DNA of 64,000 bases, from contig JARCOQ010000078.1 in NCBI GenBank assembly GCA_029207755.1, forward strand, positions 248,001-312,000, written 5' to 3'. A program made the position numbers and the translations under genes. Source of the stretch: Chamaea fasciata. Its lineage: Eukaryota; Chordata; Aves; Passeriformes; Sylviidae. The notes under the pieces were generated by a model. It did no database searches, had not been told where the DNA came from, and saw only the letters and a list, made by a program, of their open reading frames with translations. This document shows, piece by piece, positions 47,750 through 59,200 of the stretch (positions are counted from its first letter, which is position 1; each line of letters begins with the position of its first letter).

Positions 47750-48898
47750 TCACAGAGGGAATCGGGCAGGAGCCTGTGGCTCGTGCTTGAGCAGTGAACT
47801 GATTTGGAAGGGAGCAGAAGGGTTTCAGCAGGCAGTTTGTGTTTTTCTTCTGAATTGCTGAAGGAAAGACACAATGTGGCTCCAGTCAGCAAAAACATTT
47901 TCAAGGTGAATTAAAGAAATGCTTGTGAGCAATGCCCAGAGAAGGCAGGTTTTGAGAAAATATTGAACTGTAACAAATTGTGAATTCCCTTTGCATTAAC
48001 AGACTGTTGAGCCCTCTATTCCTCCAGAGCAGTGATTGATGTGTGCAAGTGACTACCTTAGCCTTGAGAATAGTCTTCCCAAGAATGTAGCTGGAATGCA
48101 TTCAAGGGGAAAAGAGTGGTTGTAGGAGGCTCTTGAGCATCAGAGGAGAATTGCAGCAATGGGATGTTCCCCAAATGACCAGCCGAGACTCTCAAGAGAG
48201 CCCTACTCTCCTGTCAGTAACTTCTGAGAAGTGATTTAAATATGTCAACTAATTTGAGGGAATGTTTAGCCTGTGAGTTTCAGCAAAGTAATGAGTAGGT
48301 CTTGTTTCCATGGTTACAAATGAGTAGGTGGGATTTCTGGCTGAGCACGTGTTAGGAAAGTGATTCCCCACGCACCCAGCACTGAAATAAAGTCATCTAT
48401 TGACAGGTGAAAATGAAACCTTTTCCAGCTGTTCCCCTCGGGTTTACCTTTCTGGGGGCCAAAGCTCTGTGCTGCAGGTGGCCCGGGTGTGTGCAGAGCA
48501 AGGCAGCCTCCACAAAGCCCTTGGTTTCCCCACAAGTCGTCATGATTTGTTGCCAGGTGTGCCCAGCTGTGGCAGGAGAAAGAGCCCGCAGTGCAGTGGG
48601 CGCCGTGCCCTGCCCGGCCAGGGCTCTCTGGCACAGAGGAGCAGCAGCAGCACCTTTCAACCCACTCCTGCCCTGGCCTCACCTGGGACACAGAAGCCTC
48701 TGGAAATCAGCACCACCTGGCCCCTTCCCAGCTTGGAGCAGCTCCTGCTGGTGGGCACATCCTGCACTTCTACTGCTTCCGAACAGGAATCAAGGCACAG
48801 GGGGAGACTGACATACAGAGAAGCCCCGGGCTAGTGCAATAAATGGGCAAATGCATGGGGGAATGTGTTAGGAATCATTTCAGCTGTCATGCCAATCC

Positions 48899-49783
48899 TG
48901 CCTTCTCTCCTTTTCTCCCTTCACATTTCCTGTTCTTTTCCCTCTCACATTTCCACCCCTTCCCCCTCTCGAGTCTCACAGTTTTCCTCTCATGTTTGCC
49001 TCCCAAGTTTTACTCATTTTCCCCACCCTTTTCAGCTCCCTTTCCTCACGCTTTGCCTCTCACATTTCCCCAACTTCCCGCTTTTTCCTGCTTTTTTGTT
49101 CTCCCACGATTCTCACAATTTTCCCCTCACTTATCCTGCCCTTTTCTCCCCTCATGCTTTTCTCCTTTCCTCAGTCATTTTTCTCCAAGTTGTCTCCTCA
49201 TGTTTCTCACTTTTGCCCTCATGTTTCCCAGGCTTTCCCTCTTACATTTCTCCCACTTTTCCCCTCACGTTTATCATTCTTTCCCCCTCATGTTGCTTCT
49301 ACTTTTCCTCTAGCATTTTCTGCCCTTTTTTCACTCCTGTTTTCTGCCACTTTTCCCATCCAACTTCCCACCCTTTTTTCCCCCCTAATGTTTCCTGCCT
49401 TTTTCTGCCCTCTGGTTTCTCCCTCTTTTCCCCTCAGGATTCTCACAATGTTCCCCTCACATTTGCTGCCTGTTTCTCTCTCTCTGCCAGTAATTTTCTC
49501 ACTCTCTTCCCCTCACATTTCCCTCCATTTTTTCCTCTATGTTTTTCAGCCTTCCCTGATCATGTTTCTTAGAATTTTCCCATCATATGTCCTGCCTTTT
49601 CCTCCTCTCACCTTCCTCTCCTACTTTCACTCACATCTTCACCATTTTCCCCTCCGTTTTCTCAGCCTTTCCCACACAGGTTTCCTACGCTTTTCTTCCC
49701 TCACACTTCCCTCCTTTTTCCTCTCCCATTTCTCACACTTGTCACCTCATGTTTTCTGCCTTTTTCCCCCTCACATTTCTTAA
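48899..49783. repeat. C/T-rich degenerate minisatellite, copy 4
   Basis: Fourth copy of the pyrimidine tract, mostly with the copy 1 variants (CGATTCTCAC, TTTCTCCTTTCC), but CTCAGCCTTTCC near its end as in copies 2 and 3. Confidence 0.85.
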
Positions 49784-50197
49784 CCCACTGCTTCCTGTCA
49801 GTGACTCTTCCTCTTCAGTAGTTGATGAGCTTCTTTTCTTCTTTCCTGCAATCCCCTCCTCCAAAGAATGGGTGCCAGAGCAGCGCTCCAAGAAGCCCCT
49901 GCCCGTGTGTCTGCTGAACAGAATGGCTGTGCTCGACTTGAACAATCTCGTGAAGAACAACCTAAACTGCAGTGGACTTTCAATTCCCTCTAGTCTTCAT
50001 AGTGTTCTAAAGAAATAGGTACCCTGAGGGATACACGTCGCAGGTGCGCAGCCGCTGCACCATCCGCCTCAAGCAGATCCCATCTCCGTTTTCATCACCT
50101 CACAGTGACTGTGACTCCTGCCTGGACGAAACCACTTGTGATGCTGCTTGATGCTAATTGGAGTCCATGTGCACAAGGAGTGCTTTTAGCCCTCTTT

Positions 50198-50232
<35 letters not shown>

Positions 50233-50505
50233 TTATTTTAAAACGTTCAATGCCTGGAGTTTCGTATTTTCACCTATTTGAATTGCCTTGACATCAAAGT
50301 ACTGCCAGTTGGCGTTCCAAACTGGCTGGTCTATGTTTGTGTGCACAGAGCAAAGGTGCCAGACCGTGTCCTTTTCCCGGGTGTCCGTTAATGTCCATTT
50401 CAACAGGCACTGAAGGGGGGCTCAGCCTGCCCCACACAGGATGGCAGCCAGAGGGCTGAGGCTGCGCCTCCTAGTGAGATCAGCCGCCCTGGCAGCCCGG
50501 CCCCA
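49784..50505. other. Unassigned segment with a 30-base A run, copy 4
   Basis: Same content as in the other copies; the A run at 50199-50228 is the longest in the window. No recognised gene. Confidence 0.4.
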
Positions 50506-50582
50506 GCCGCCATCTTGTGTGTGGCTCTCCAGCCCTGGCCGCCATCTTGTGTGTGGCTCCCTCAGCCCTGGCCGCCATCTTT
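50506..50582 (+). promoter_or_regulatory. Three spaced YY1-type motifs, copy 4
   Basis: Motifs at 50506, 50538 and 50571. A nearby CCCAGCCCC is CCCGGCCCC here, but the motif cores are unchanged. Confidence 0.55.
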
Positions 50583-50769
50583 TGCACTGACCTAGTCCAG
50601 CTCTTAAGCGAATGTGTTGCTGTTTTGTCGGCAGTCAGGGTCCGCCCCAAAGACACCAACACCAGCAGGACAGGCTACAGGGAATGGCACGGGTTTGGCT
50701 CAAAGCAGCCAGCCCTGACTTGTCACTGTCCTTTATCCATGAACACGTGCCCATATGCAGCCACAGCAA

Positions 50770-51061
50770 ATGTCCAACAGCAGCTCCATCAGCCACTTCC
50801 TCCCGCTGGCGTTGGCAGACACGCGGCAGCTGCAGCTCCTGCACTTCTGCCTCTTCCTGGGCATCTCCCTGGCTGCCCTCCTGGGCCACGGCCTCGTCAC
50901 CAGCGCCGTAGCCTGCGGCCACCACCTGCACAGCCCCATGTTCTTCTTCCTGCTCAACCTGGCCCTCAGCGACCTGGGCTCCATCTGCACCACTGTCCCC
51001 AAAGCCATGCACAATTCTCTCTGGGACACCAGGACCATCTCCTACGCAGGATGTGCTGCAC
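50770..51061 (+). pseudogene. Olfactory receptor 5' fragment (OR14-like), copy 4
   Basis: Same fragment and LTR junction. One silent change (AATTCTCTC) distinguishes it from the other copies. Confidence 0.85.
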
Positions 51062-51456
51062 TGCGGAGGATTTCGGCGAGGGAAGAATGCAATCAATCAA
51101 TATGATTGGTAAAGCATTGTTCAACTTTATTGCTCATAACATCCGTTCTTATACTTTTGCCCCAAGCATTCAGCATACTTGTCAAATTATAATTGGTTAG
51201 CATACACTACTCATCTATACTTGATTGGCTATATCAAGCGTGAGAAGGTTCCTCCTCTTGGCATGCTGAAAACTTTGTATACGTGCTTACTGCTACGCTC
51301 TATTAAGCACAAGTTCTTTTATCTTTGGCCTGTATCCGTGCTTACTGCTGTCCCAAGGACAGCTTATCTTAGCAGCGCGTAGGCTGCTAGCACTTGGTAT
51401 TGGGCCATGAGGCCTGTAATGATCCGTGGCCTTGCTCTGCTAACCATTCTTCAACA
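51062..51456 (-). repeat. 3' LTR of the ERV, copy 4
   Basis: 395 bp with TG...CA ends and a few private substitutions. Confidence 0.8.
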
Positions 51457-51590
51457 ATTCCCTCTTTTTTATTTTGTGCAGCAAACGCAGCGTGCCGAGT
51501 AGTTACTGTTTCTGCTATGCGATACATCATCTGTTGCAAGCAGCAAAAAAAGCAAGATACAAAAAGTACAAGCAGTATAATAACAATCAC
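51387..51590 (-). pseudogene. ERV env transmembrane tail remnant, copy 4
   Basis: Same membrane-spanning tail with a few replacements near its end; broken upstream by stops. Confidence 0.65.
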
Positions 51591-51823
51591 AATATTGATT
51601 ACATGTTGCAGTAGGGAGGTTATCCAAGGCCCTAGCCCGAAAGATCATAGCCAATCTGTTAAACCCAAGCCTGTGTCTTGCTGCAAATGACTAGTGAGTT
51701 CTTACAACTTAGCTATTTGGGTATGAATTGACATGGAGTGATCTCTCTGTACTACCTTGTCAAACTGCCAGAGCAGTTGTAGGTTTTCTCTTGCCCTTAA
51801 GTCTTCAATTAAGTGTACCCCCT

Positions 51824-52861
51824 CTAACCCTGGCTGTCCAGTATCGATGTCGCTCTTGCAGGGTCATTAGCAGGACGGATCCATTTACTAGGTATCCATT
51901 GGGGCCCTGTGGGGGTAAGAACACAAACATAACCTCTACCCATGTACTGAACCTCTGCGGGACCTTCCCATACTCCAGTTTTGGGATCTCGGTACATGAC
52001 TTTAAACAATGGCTTAGTTGCTTCCTCCTTTACTCCGCCTGAGTGGATGACCGCAGGGGGCTCCGAGTGGTCCCCCATTATACACAGATAGTTTAATACA
52101 AATAGTGTTTTTGATAGCATGGTCTGCGCATCCACCTCCTCCTTATATTTTAACAGATAATCCTTGAGTGTTTGGTGGGCTCGCTCCACAATCGCCTGAC
52201 CTGTTGGTGAATGTGGGATACCTGTGATGTGTGTCACACCCCACTTCTGTAAGAACCTTTGGATCCTGCTGCTCACATATGCAGGGCCATTATCTGTCTT
52301 AATCTGTTCTGGCACCCCCATCACCGCAAAGCAAGTAGTTAGGTGTCGTACCACGTGGAGAGCTTTCTCTCCCGGCTGCGCTGAAGCCCAAATAAATTTA
52401 CTGAAAGTATCAATTGTAACATGCACATATTTCAATCTACCAAAGGAGGATACGTGAGTTACATCCATTTGCCAGATGTGATTGGGTCCAAGGCCCCGTG
52501 GGTTTACTCCCATCCCTAGTCCAGGCCCATGCTGACTACAGAGAGGACAGGATCTGACAATACCACGGGCATCATTCAGAGATATGCGAAACTGTTTCTT
52601 TAGGCCTCGCGCATTCTGGTGAAAAGTCTCATGAGCAATACGTGCCTGCTGAAATCCGTCTTGTGGTACTGCAACAGAAACCAACTGATCAGCTATGGCA
52701 TTACCCTGACCCAAACCTTCTGACCATTTGTGGCTTCGAATATGCAAAATCGCAAAAGGAGCTGAGCGCAGCCGAACAGCTTGCCTCAGCTGCCTCAAAA
52801 GTTCCCATAACCTGTCATTCTTTATATCCTTTATCAATGCATCCTCAATCCGCAGCACCAC
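51824..52861 (-). pseudogene. ERV pol remnant: RNase H end plus integrase, copy 4
   Basis: 345 open codons, zinc-binding and DDE residues kept. It differs from copy 1 at codons 6 and 261 only. The separating TGA is at 52874-52876. Confidence 0.85.
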
Positions 52862-52873
52862 CCCTACTACGTA

Positions 52874-53033
52874 TCATGAGTCTGTGACAATATTTACACC
52901 CTGATCAGGCCAATTCATAATGATCCAAAGGACAGCCCTTAATTCTAGCATCTGCAATGAGTCCTCAGTAGTCGAGTCCACGTGCCCTCCTCCATCCATC
53001 CAGATCAAGGCAGAGCGTTTGCTTTGTGACGTC
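52874..53033 (-). pseudogene. ERV RNase H fragment upstream of TGA, copy 4
   Basis: Same partial RNase H piece, ending at the same TGA. Confidence 0.6.
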
Positions 53034-53052
53034 AGGGCACGGTTGTCACGTG
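53027..53052 (+). promoter_or_regulatory. CRE and E-box upstream of the kinase gene, copy 4
   Basis: TGACGTCA at 53027-53034 and CACGTG at 53047-53052, unchanged. Confidence 0.45.
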
Positions 53053-53246
53053 GTCGTGGTGACATCGCAAGGTTGCCTTGGTGCACGGAAGGCCTCAGGG
53101 GTGTCAGAGCAGCTCTTGGCCTTGCTCAGTGCAGGAACTTGGTCCTGTGCTTGAGGCTTTTGTCAGGGGGCAGCTGCTGACTGACAGGAGACTTCTTTTA
53201 GCTAGCGTTAGAGCGCAGTCTGCAAACTTGCACAGCAGTTGCCACA

Positions 53247-56200
53247 ATGATTGGGCAACTCGCCGCTGCAGTTTTCACTGTTTATGGAGTTGCCTATTCC
53301 TGCTATTTCCTAACTAACCTGGCAGGTAAGTAGAGGTTTTCCCTGAGTGTCACCTAACCTGGTTTTTGTGTCTTCCTGCTCTTTCTTAGTGACTGAGTTC
53401 ATTTGGAAACAGAAAGGCCATCCAGATGCCGCTTGGGTAAAGCTCCTGTCAACATGTTCAGCTCAAAAGGGGGTGTGTGTAGCCACAGCCGTGCGGGCAG
53501 CATTTGCAAGGGAGCCTGCAGGGGTTGCGTTCCCTCTGTTGGAGAGTCTGTGGCAGCAGAGTTTGCCAATTCCTCCCTTGCTGGGTCAAGCAGGACAACT
53601 TTGAAAATGTAGACTGGGAGGCCTTGGAAGGTCTTCTAAAAATGCTCTGGTTGTCTCCAGTTTTCTCAAAGCATCTGCTTCATTTTCCCTTGCCCACTGC
53701 AGGTCACCTGAGCCGGGTATTCAGAGGTGCTGATCCCAAGGTGAGTAAGGAAAGAACATTTGATGTTCTTGGCGTTTAAGAATTGTGCAGCAAGCTGTGA
53801 GCTTGGCCTGTGGCAGTAGAGTGTAGAGGGCCAGCTGAGTAGGCTGCAAGAAAATCCATTTCCATGTCTACAGCAGCAAGAGCAAAGGCATCACTGCCTA
53901 TTTCCTAATTTTCCATTTCAGAGCTTTAAAAGAACTAAAAGATAAGTTTTGCAGAGAGAATGTGCTTCCTGATAGTAGTCAGGGGGGAATATGTAATTTG
54001 GAGCAATTTGCAGTGTCCAGTTGAATCAGCCCATTAGAATTTAGTCTGAGGGACTTAGAATCCCCTTGCTCTGCAAGTTGATGATTTGTGCTTAGTAGAG
54101 CTGGTTCTAGAGCTGAAGAGAAAGAAGGTTCTAAATGATAGGTCATGGCCTGTGTCTAACGCTCCTGTCTGTCCACAGATCCCAGAACCAAGAGCAGACT
54201 CTCCTCTGGCTTCCTCTGCTCCTGGACGAGAAGGCAAAGAGGAGCCAAATGACCACAAGGCTCCAGCTGTGGTCACACCACAGCCGCAACTTTCCAAGAC
54301 GGTAAGTGCCACTTCTGGAGGGCGCTGTCTTTAGTGCGAGGCAGAGCTGCAAGTTTCTGAGCAGCCAGCTCTTGCTGTTGGTGGCTGAGGATGCCGAGTG
54401 CTGCAGTCCTGCCAGACCTAGCCATTCCCCTCAGCCAGTGACAGCTGGAAAATGGGCTTTGAGCTGCCATGTTTAGGCCCCAGCTTGCTGGGATTCTGAT
54501 AGAGGCCAGCCTGGAGCAGGAAGGTTCCCTGTCTGCAGAGGAGGGAGCATGTCAAAGGCACTGTGCTCAGCCTTGGTGGATACGTAGGGGACGCTGTGGT
54601 CTGGGGACACCTGTCCCCCTCCACAGACTCGCCAAGTACCCACAGGCACAAAAAGTATTGATGTGACAACACAAGCTTTTTGGGGCGGTTTGTCCCCACG
54701 AGCTTCTTGGCTGTGCTTACCTGGGAGCATTTCAGAGACACACTGGGGACGTGGAGTTTCTGCTTCAAGTCAGGGATTTTGGTGCCTTGGTTGCCAGGTT
54801 GTTCTTTTGGTAAAATGGAAGCAGAGGTGGGCAGGGAAGCAGAAAGAAGTGGCTGAATTAATGTGAATTGTGGGCAGAAAGGTGAAAAAGCTGAGCTTGA
54901 CAGCAGCTCCCAGTCACTGGCTGACAGCACCTTCCTAAGGGCTTGCATTTAAAATGGGATCTGGGGCTAATCTCTGCCAGCCACTTTTCTGACACAAACT
55001 CTTTTGTTGTCTCAGATCTCCACAGGCTCTTCTATTGAAGCTGCAGCAGCAGGAGCAGCAGTGTCACCTGAAGGGGCCTGGCCTGCCCCAGCTGAGCAGT
55101 GGAGCCTGGGCAGTTCCTTCATCTCCAGCACTGACAAAGCTGCTGCTCAGCAACAGGAGATGGAGTATGAGGAGGATGACTTCCTGGGGTTCATGAGTAC
55201 GTCTTGTGTCTTTCTTCTCTGAGGGACAGTGTATTGTGAGCATGTGTCAGCATAGCTGGACCCATTGATCCTCCTCATCTCAGTGCCCTTTGTGATTGTA
55301 CAGCACAAGTCATTGAAGCTGCTTCTTGCCCAGAGCAGCTGCCCGTCCTGTGCCCTCAGATAAGACCTGGTGGGGCTGAGAAGAGAGCCCAGCTGACTCT
55401 CTGCCTCCCATCACCTGTTGGCACAAAAGGGCACTGACGTGCACCTGGGTGTGTCTGCTCTCCAAGCCAATCCTGCTGTGTCCTCAGTGGGGACAGCAGC
55501 TTGGAAGGGGCTGGGTGTGGCCGTGCCTTCTTGCCATTGCTTGTCAGTGCTGGTGCCTGGGCTTTGGCAGCTTTGTGGCGGTGGCTGCCCTGGCCCTGAG
55601 GGCTGGTGTGAGCGCCGAGGCTGGAGCCTTCCTTAGCTGGGAGAGTGCCGCTGCCGGCCGGCCGCTGCAGCGCGGAGCTGCCCCGAGGCAGCAGCCCCTG
55701 CTCTGGGCCGGCTCCTGCACGGCCTGGGCTGGGCTCACAGAGGGTCAGCATCTCCTCTGGGCAGCTGTCCGTGTCCCGCCGGCACCTGAGGAGCACTGCT
55801 GTCCTTGCTGCCCTTGCCCGCTGCGGGAAGGTGGGCACGTGTGCGGGGCTGAGAGGGCGAGTGCAATGGCAGGGACTGATCCCTGCTGTCAGGGGGAGGA
55901 GAAGCAGTGTGGTTCTTCACGTGGGCCACGGGCAAGGGTGTCTTCCAGCTCAGCCTGCTCATCAAGGGTGAGGGTCCTGCTGCTGAAGGCCCCTTGGGGT
56001 TGTTTAGAGCATGAGCTGCTTGGGTTTACAAAGGGAAAGGCATTCCTTTGGGAAACTGCTGCAAGGTGGGGAAGATGCCCTCCTCTCCTGGGAATGCATC
56101 TCCCTGTGCTTTGTTTTCTGCCAAGGCATCTCTTCAAAGGACTGTAGAAAATCATTCTCTGTGCTGACCTGCTTGTACTGCAGAGCTGCCTGTCTTGTTG

Positions 56201-59200
56201 CAATTGTTGTTGTTGTTGTTGTTGTTACCCAGCTGGCCACAAAGGACTCAGAAGGCCAGACTGTAGAGCCCCAGCAGGGCTGCCTTTTGTATCTCTTGGA
56301 TAGTGGGATGTCTGCTTTCAAGTGAGCATTTTGCATTTTGTTTCCCTCAGGGCAAATGGTGAGCACAGAAAATCCCCGGAGGAAATACACCGAAAAGGAA
56401 ATTGTTGGCAGAGGGTGAGTCCAACCACAGTTGCTTCTACACAGTCATGGGGCAGCTGATTTGCTGCTGGAATATCTGTCAAGTGTGAAGTCAGGCAAGC
56501 TGCAAACATATTCAGACACGCGGGTTAGTCTGCCCCATCTCTCAGTACCGGCCAGAATTTGGAAGTGTGGTCAGAAGGCATTATCAAAGACACTTCTATT
56601 TCATTGCCAGAAACAGCAACCTACCCCCTATCATAGCAGTCAGATAACACTTCTCAGGAGCATTTCTTCCCAAGAGTTTGCTGAAGGAAATAGTCTGTGG
56701 TGAGGATAAAAACCGCCCAGTTTAGAAACTGAAATCCACGATGAAAGAATCACCTGGCCTTTGGAGCTGAGGCACTAAACCCCAATGCTTCAGAAACAGG
56801 CCCAGTGCCCATGCACTGGAGAGGAACATGCATCATCTGCCTTCTGGCAGTGCCCTCCTGCATGCTGCAGGTTGGAGGCATTTCCAGCAGACATCTCCTG
56901 TCTGGGCTGGCTTTCACTCCAAGGTCTAAATGGCTTCTCCTTTCTTTGCTGCTGTTTTGTTTCTAGGGCTTTTGGAGAGGTTTGCAGAGCCATCGACACT
57001 GCCACGGGCGGAGAGGTAAATGTCAAGAGCCCCTGCAGATTCTGCTGCTCTCCAGGGCTTTCCTGTCTCGTGTCAGCTGCGGCTGCAGCTGTGGCTAGAG
57101 CTGTGCTGCAAAGGCACAAGAAGCACAGACTGGTGCCAGCCTGCCAACTGCATTTGGGGCAGCCTTTGTCCTGCTCAGCTGCCAGAAGGAAGGCAAGGAG
57201 GACAGCGGTTCCTTTCAGAGAAGGATGCTCTCCCTGGCTCTCAGATGCTCAGACAAAGGAGCATCTCACTGCTCTCTGGGGCTACGGCTTCAGAGTCCTG
57301 AATTCTCATTTCTGGCTGCCAGCAAATACATCTGAATGTTCCTGGCAGTTCCTTAGCCACCTGCAGTGCTGCACTTGGGAACTGCACGTAGGGAGAGATC
57401 TGCAAGGTGTCCCTAAAAGCCCCAAGCCCTGCCTATAGCCCGAGATGTATCCACAGAGTACCAAGTCACGCATTACTTCTTCTCAAGTACAGACAGACAG
57501 AGAGTGTGCTCAGAGCTTTGGGGGGGTGAGAGTTGACACACCATTGCTAACAAGTGGACAAGGCAAAATGTGGTCAGTGGCCACGTGTCCTGGATCTGGC
57601 CCCCAAAGGAGCAGAGAAATGGGCTGTAGGAATGTCACTTCCTAATTACTCCTTTGTCTAATTACAAGGCACTTTGGCACGGCTTGGCGGTGTCATTGCA
57701 AAATCTCTCTCCCCATGTGTGTTTTGGTCTCATTCCTCCAACTTCTAAAGTTACTGATTTTCAATGTCATTCTAGGTGGCTATCAAGAAAATCTATCTTC
57801 GGGGACCGAGCGAGATGGAGGATATTGTTACTGAAATCACGGTCATGAAGAGGAATATGAGTCCCCATCTTGTCCATTATTTAGACGGGTGAGTGGTCAT
57901 GGTCTCATCCCATGAAGGTTTGTTTACATAGTAAAAGTATGCAAGGTTAAAACCCCACTTTGGACACTAGCAGAAAAGAAAGCTGTTAATTATTGCTTCA
58001 TTATTATTTCTCTACTCATCTCCAATGGATGGGAAGAGAGTGCAGTTTATCTCCGTGAGTCATCCCTGGCTTTCCAACACATAGTTGAAAAATTGTTCAA
58101 AAACCTGCATCAACTCTACCATAAGAAGTCAGTACCCTGTAAGTTGGCTGCCTCCATGTTGTCTCAGGATGGATTTTTTAAGGTTTCTTCAATGCTGATG
58201 AAGCATGCTAGGGAGGATTTCCCTTGGATTGTTGCCCCTCTTTTCCAGGGCTGGCCATGCCAGGAACACTAGGTGCTTCTTTCCAGAAATACCACGCGGG
58301 ACAGGTTTTTCATCTTGGCTGTTACTAAACTGCACTTTTTGATTGCTGGCCATCAGAGACATCTCCTTTTGACAGATGTGCTGTTCTCCTTGAGACTGCA
58401 CAGACTGCAAACAACCCACAGCCCGGAGGGAATGTCTTTAATTCTTTTAATTCTGTCCTTGTCACAAAGCAACCCGGAAACAAGAATCAAGCAAAGGAGC
58501 CAACGAATGCATGTTCATCTGCATGGCCTTGTTCCCTTCTTTCAGCTACCTTGTGCATGAAGAACTGTGGCTGGTGATGGAGTACATGGATGGAGGCAGT
58601 CTTTACGACACAATCCAAAAGACTCGCCTGACAGAAGACGAGATTGCCATCATCAGTCGGGAGGTCAGTCGGGGATCCCAGCTGTGCTTCCCAGAGCTTG
58701 GGCAGGATTGTCTGGGAAAGGGGCTCAGAGCAGGAGCGATTCCGTGAGCCAGGCTTTGTTTCTGTGTGGCTGATATGCTCTGGGCAAGCAAGAGCCTCTC
58801 AAATGAACTGCCTGCCAGTGCCCCTGCACTCACTGGACTCTGTTCTTGTCCTCTTGTCTCCTGCTGTTGCATTCTCACTCTGGCTCTTGTATTTGCTCTT
58901 CTCCATCTTGCCTCTCTAAACTTTGGTCTGTTGGCACTGCATTCCTTGCCTGTAAAAGCAAAGGTGGTGATGGTGGGAGCATTTGAAAGGAACAGCAAAG
59001 AAGAAAGAGAGACTCATTTCTCTGAGTCCTCAGCTGGAAAGGTTAGCAGTGCAGCCAGAGTGCTGTGTGCTTCTGAGCACATCCACTGCAGCAGCAGTCA
59101 TCCTGGCTGGTTTGCAGGGCAGAGTCTACACCAGCAGTTGCTGTTGCTCTTTGGCAAGCTGACATGCCTTTCTTTAGAAAGGTGCTGCTCTGCCTCTGTT

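Larger units (their letters stand above)
46238..48898. other. Intergenic spacer between kinase copies 3 and 4
   Basis: No supportable gene apart from the solo LTR at 47337-47743. Otherwise it has the content of the other spacers, with the CA microsatellite at about 47020-47041. Confidence 0.55.
51062..53033 (-). mobile_element. Truncated class II endogenous retrovirus, copy 4
   Basis: Same structure: 3' LTR 51062-51456, env tail 51387-51590, integrase segment 51824-52861, RNase H fragment to about 53033. Confidence 0.85.
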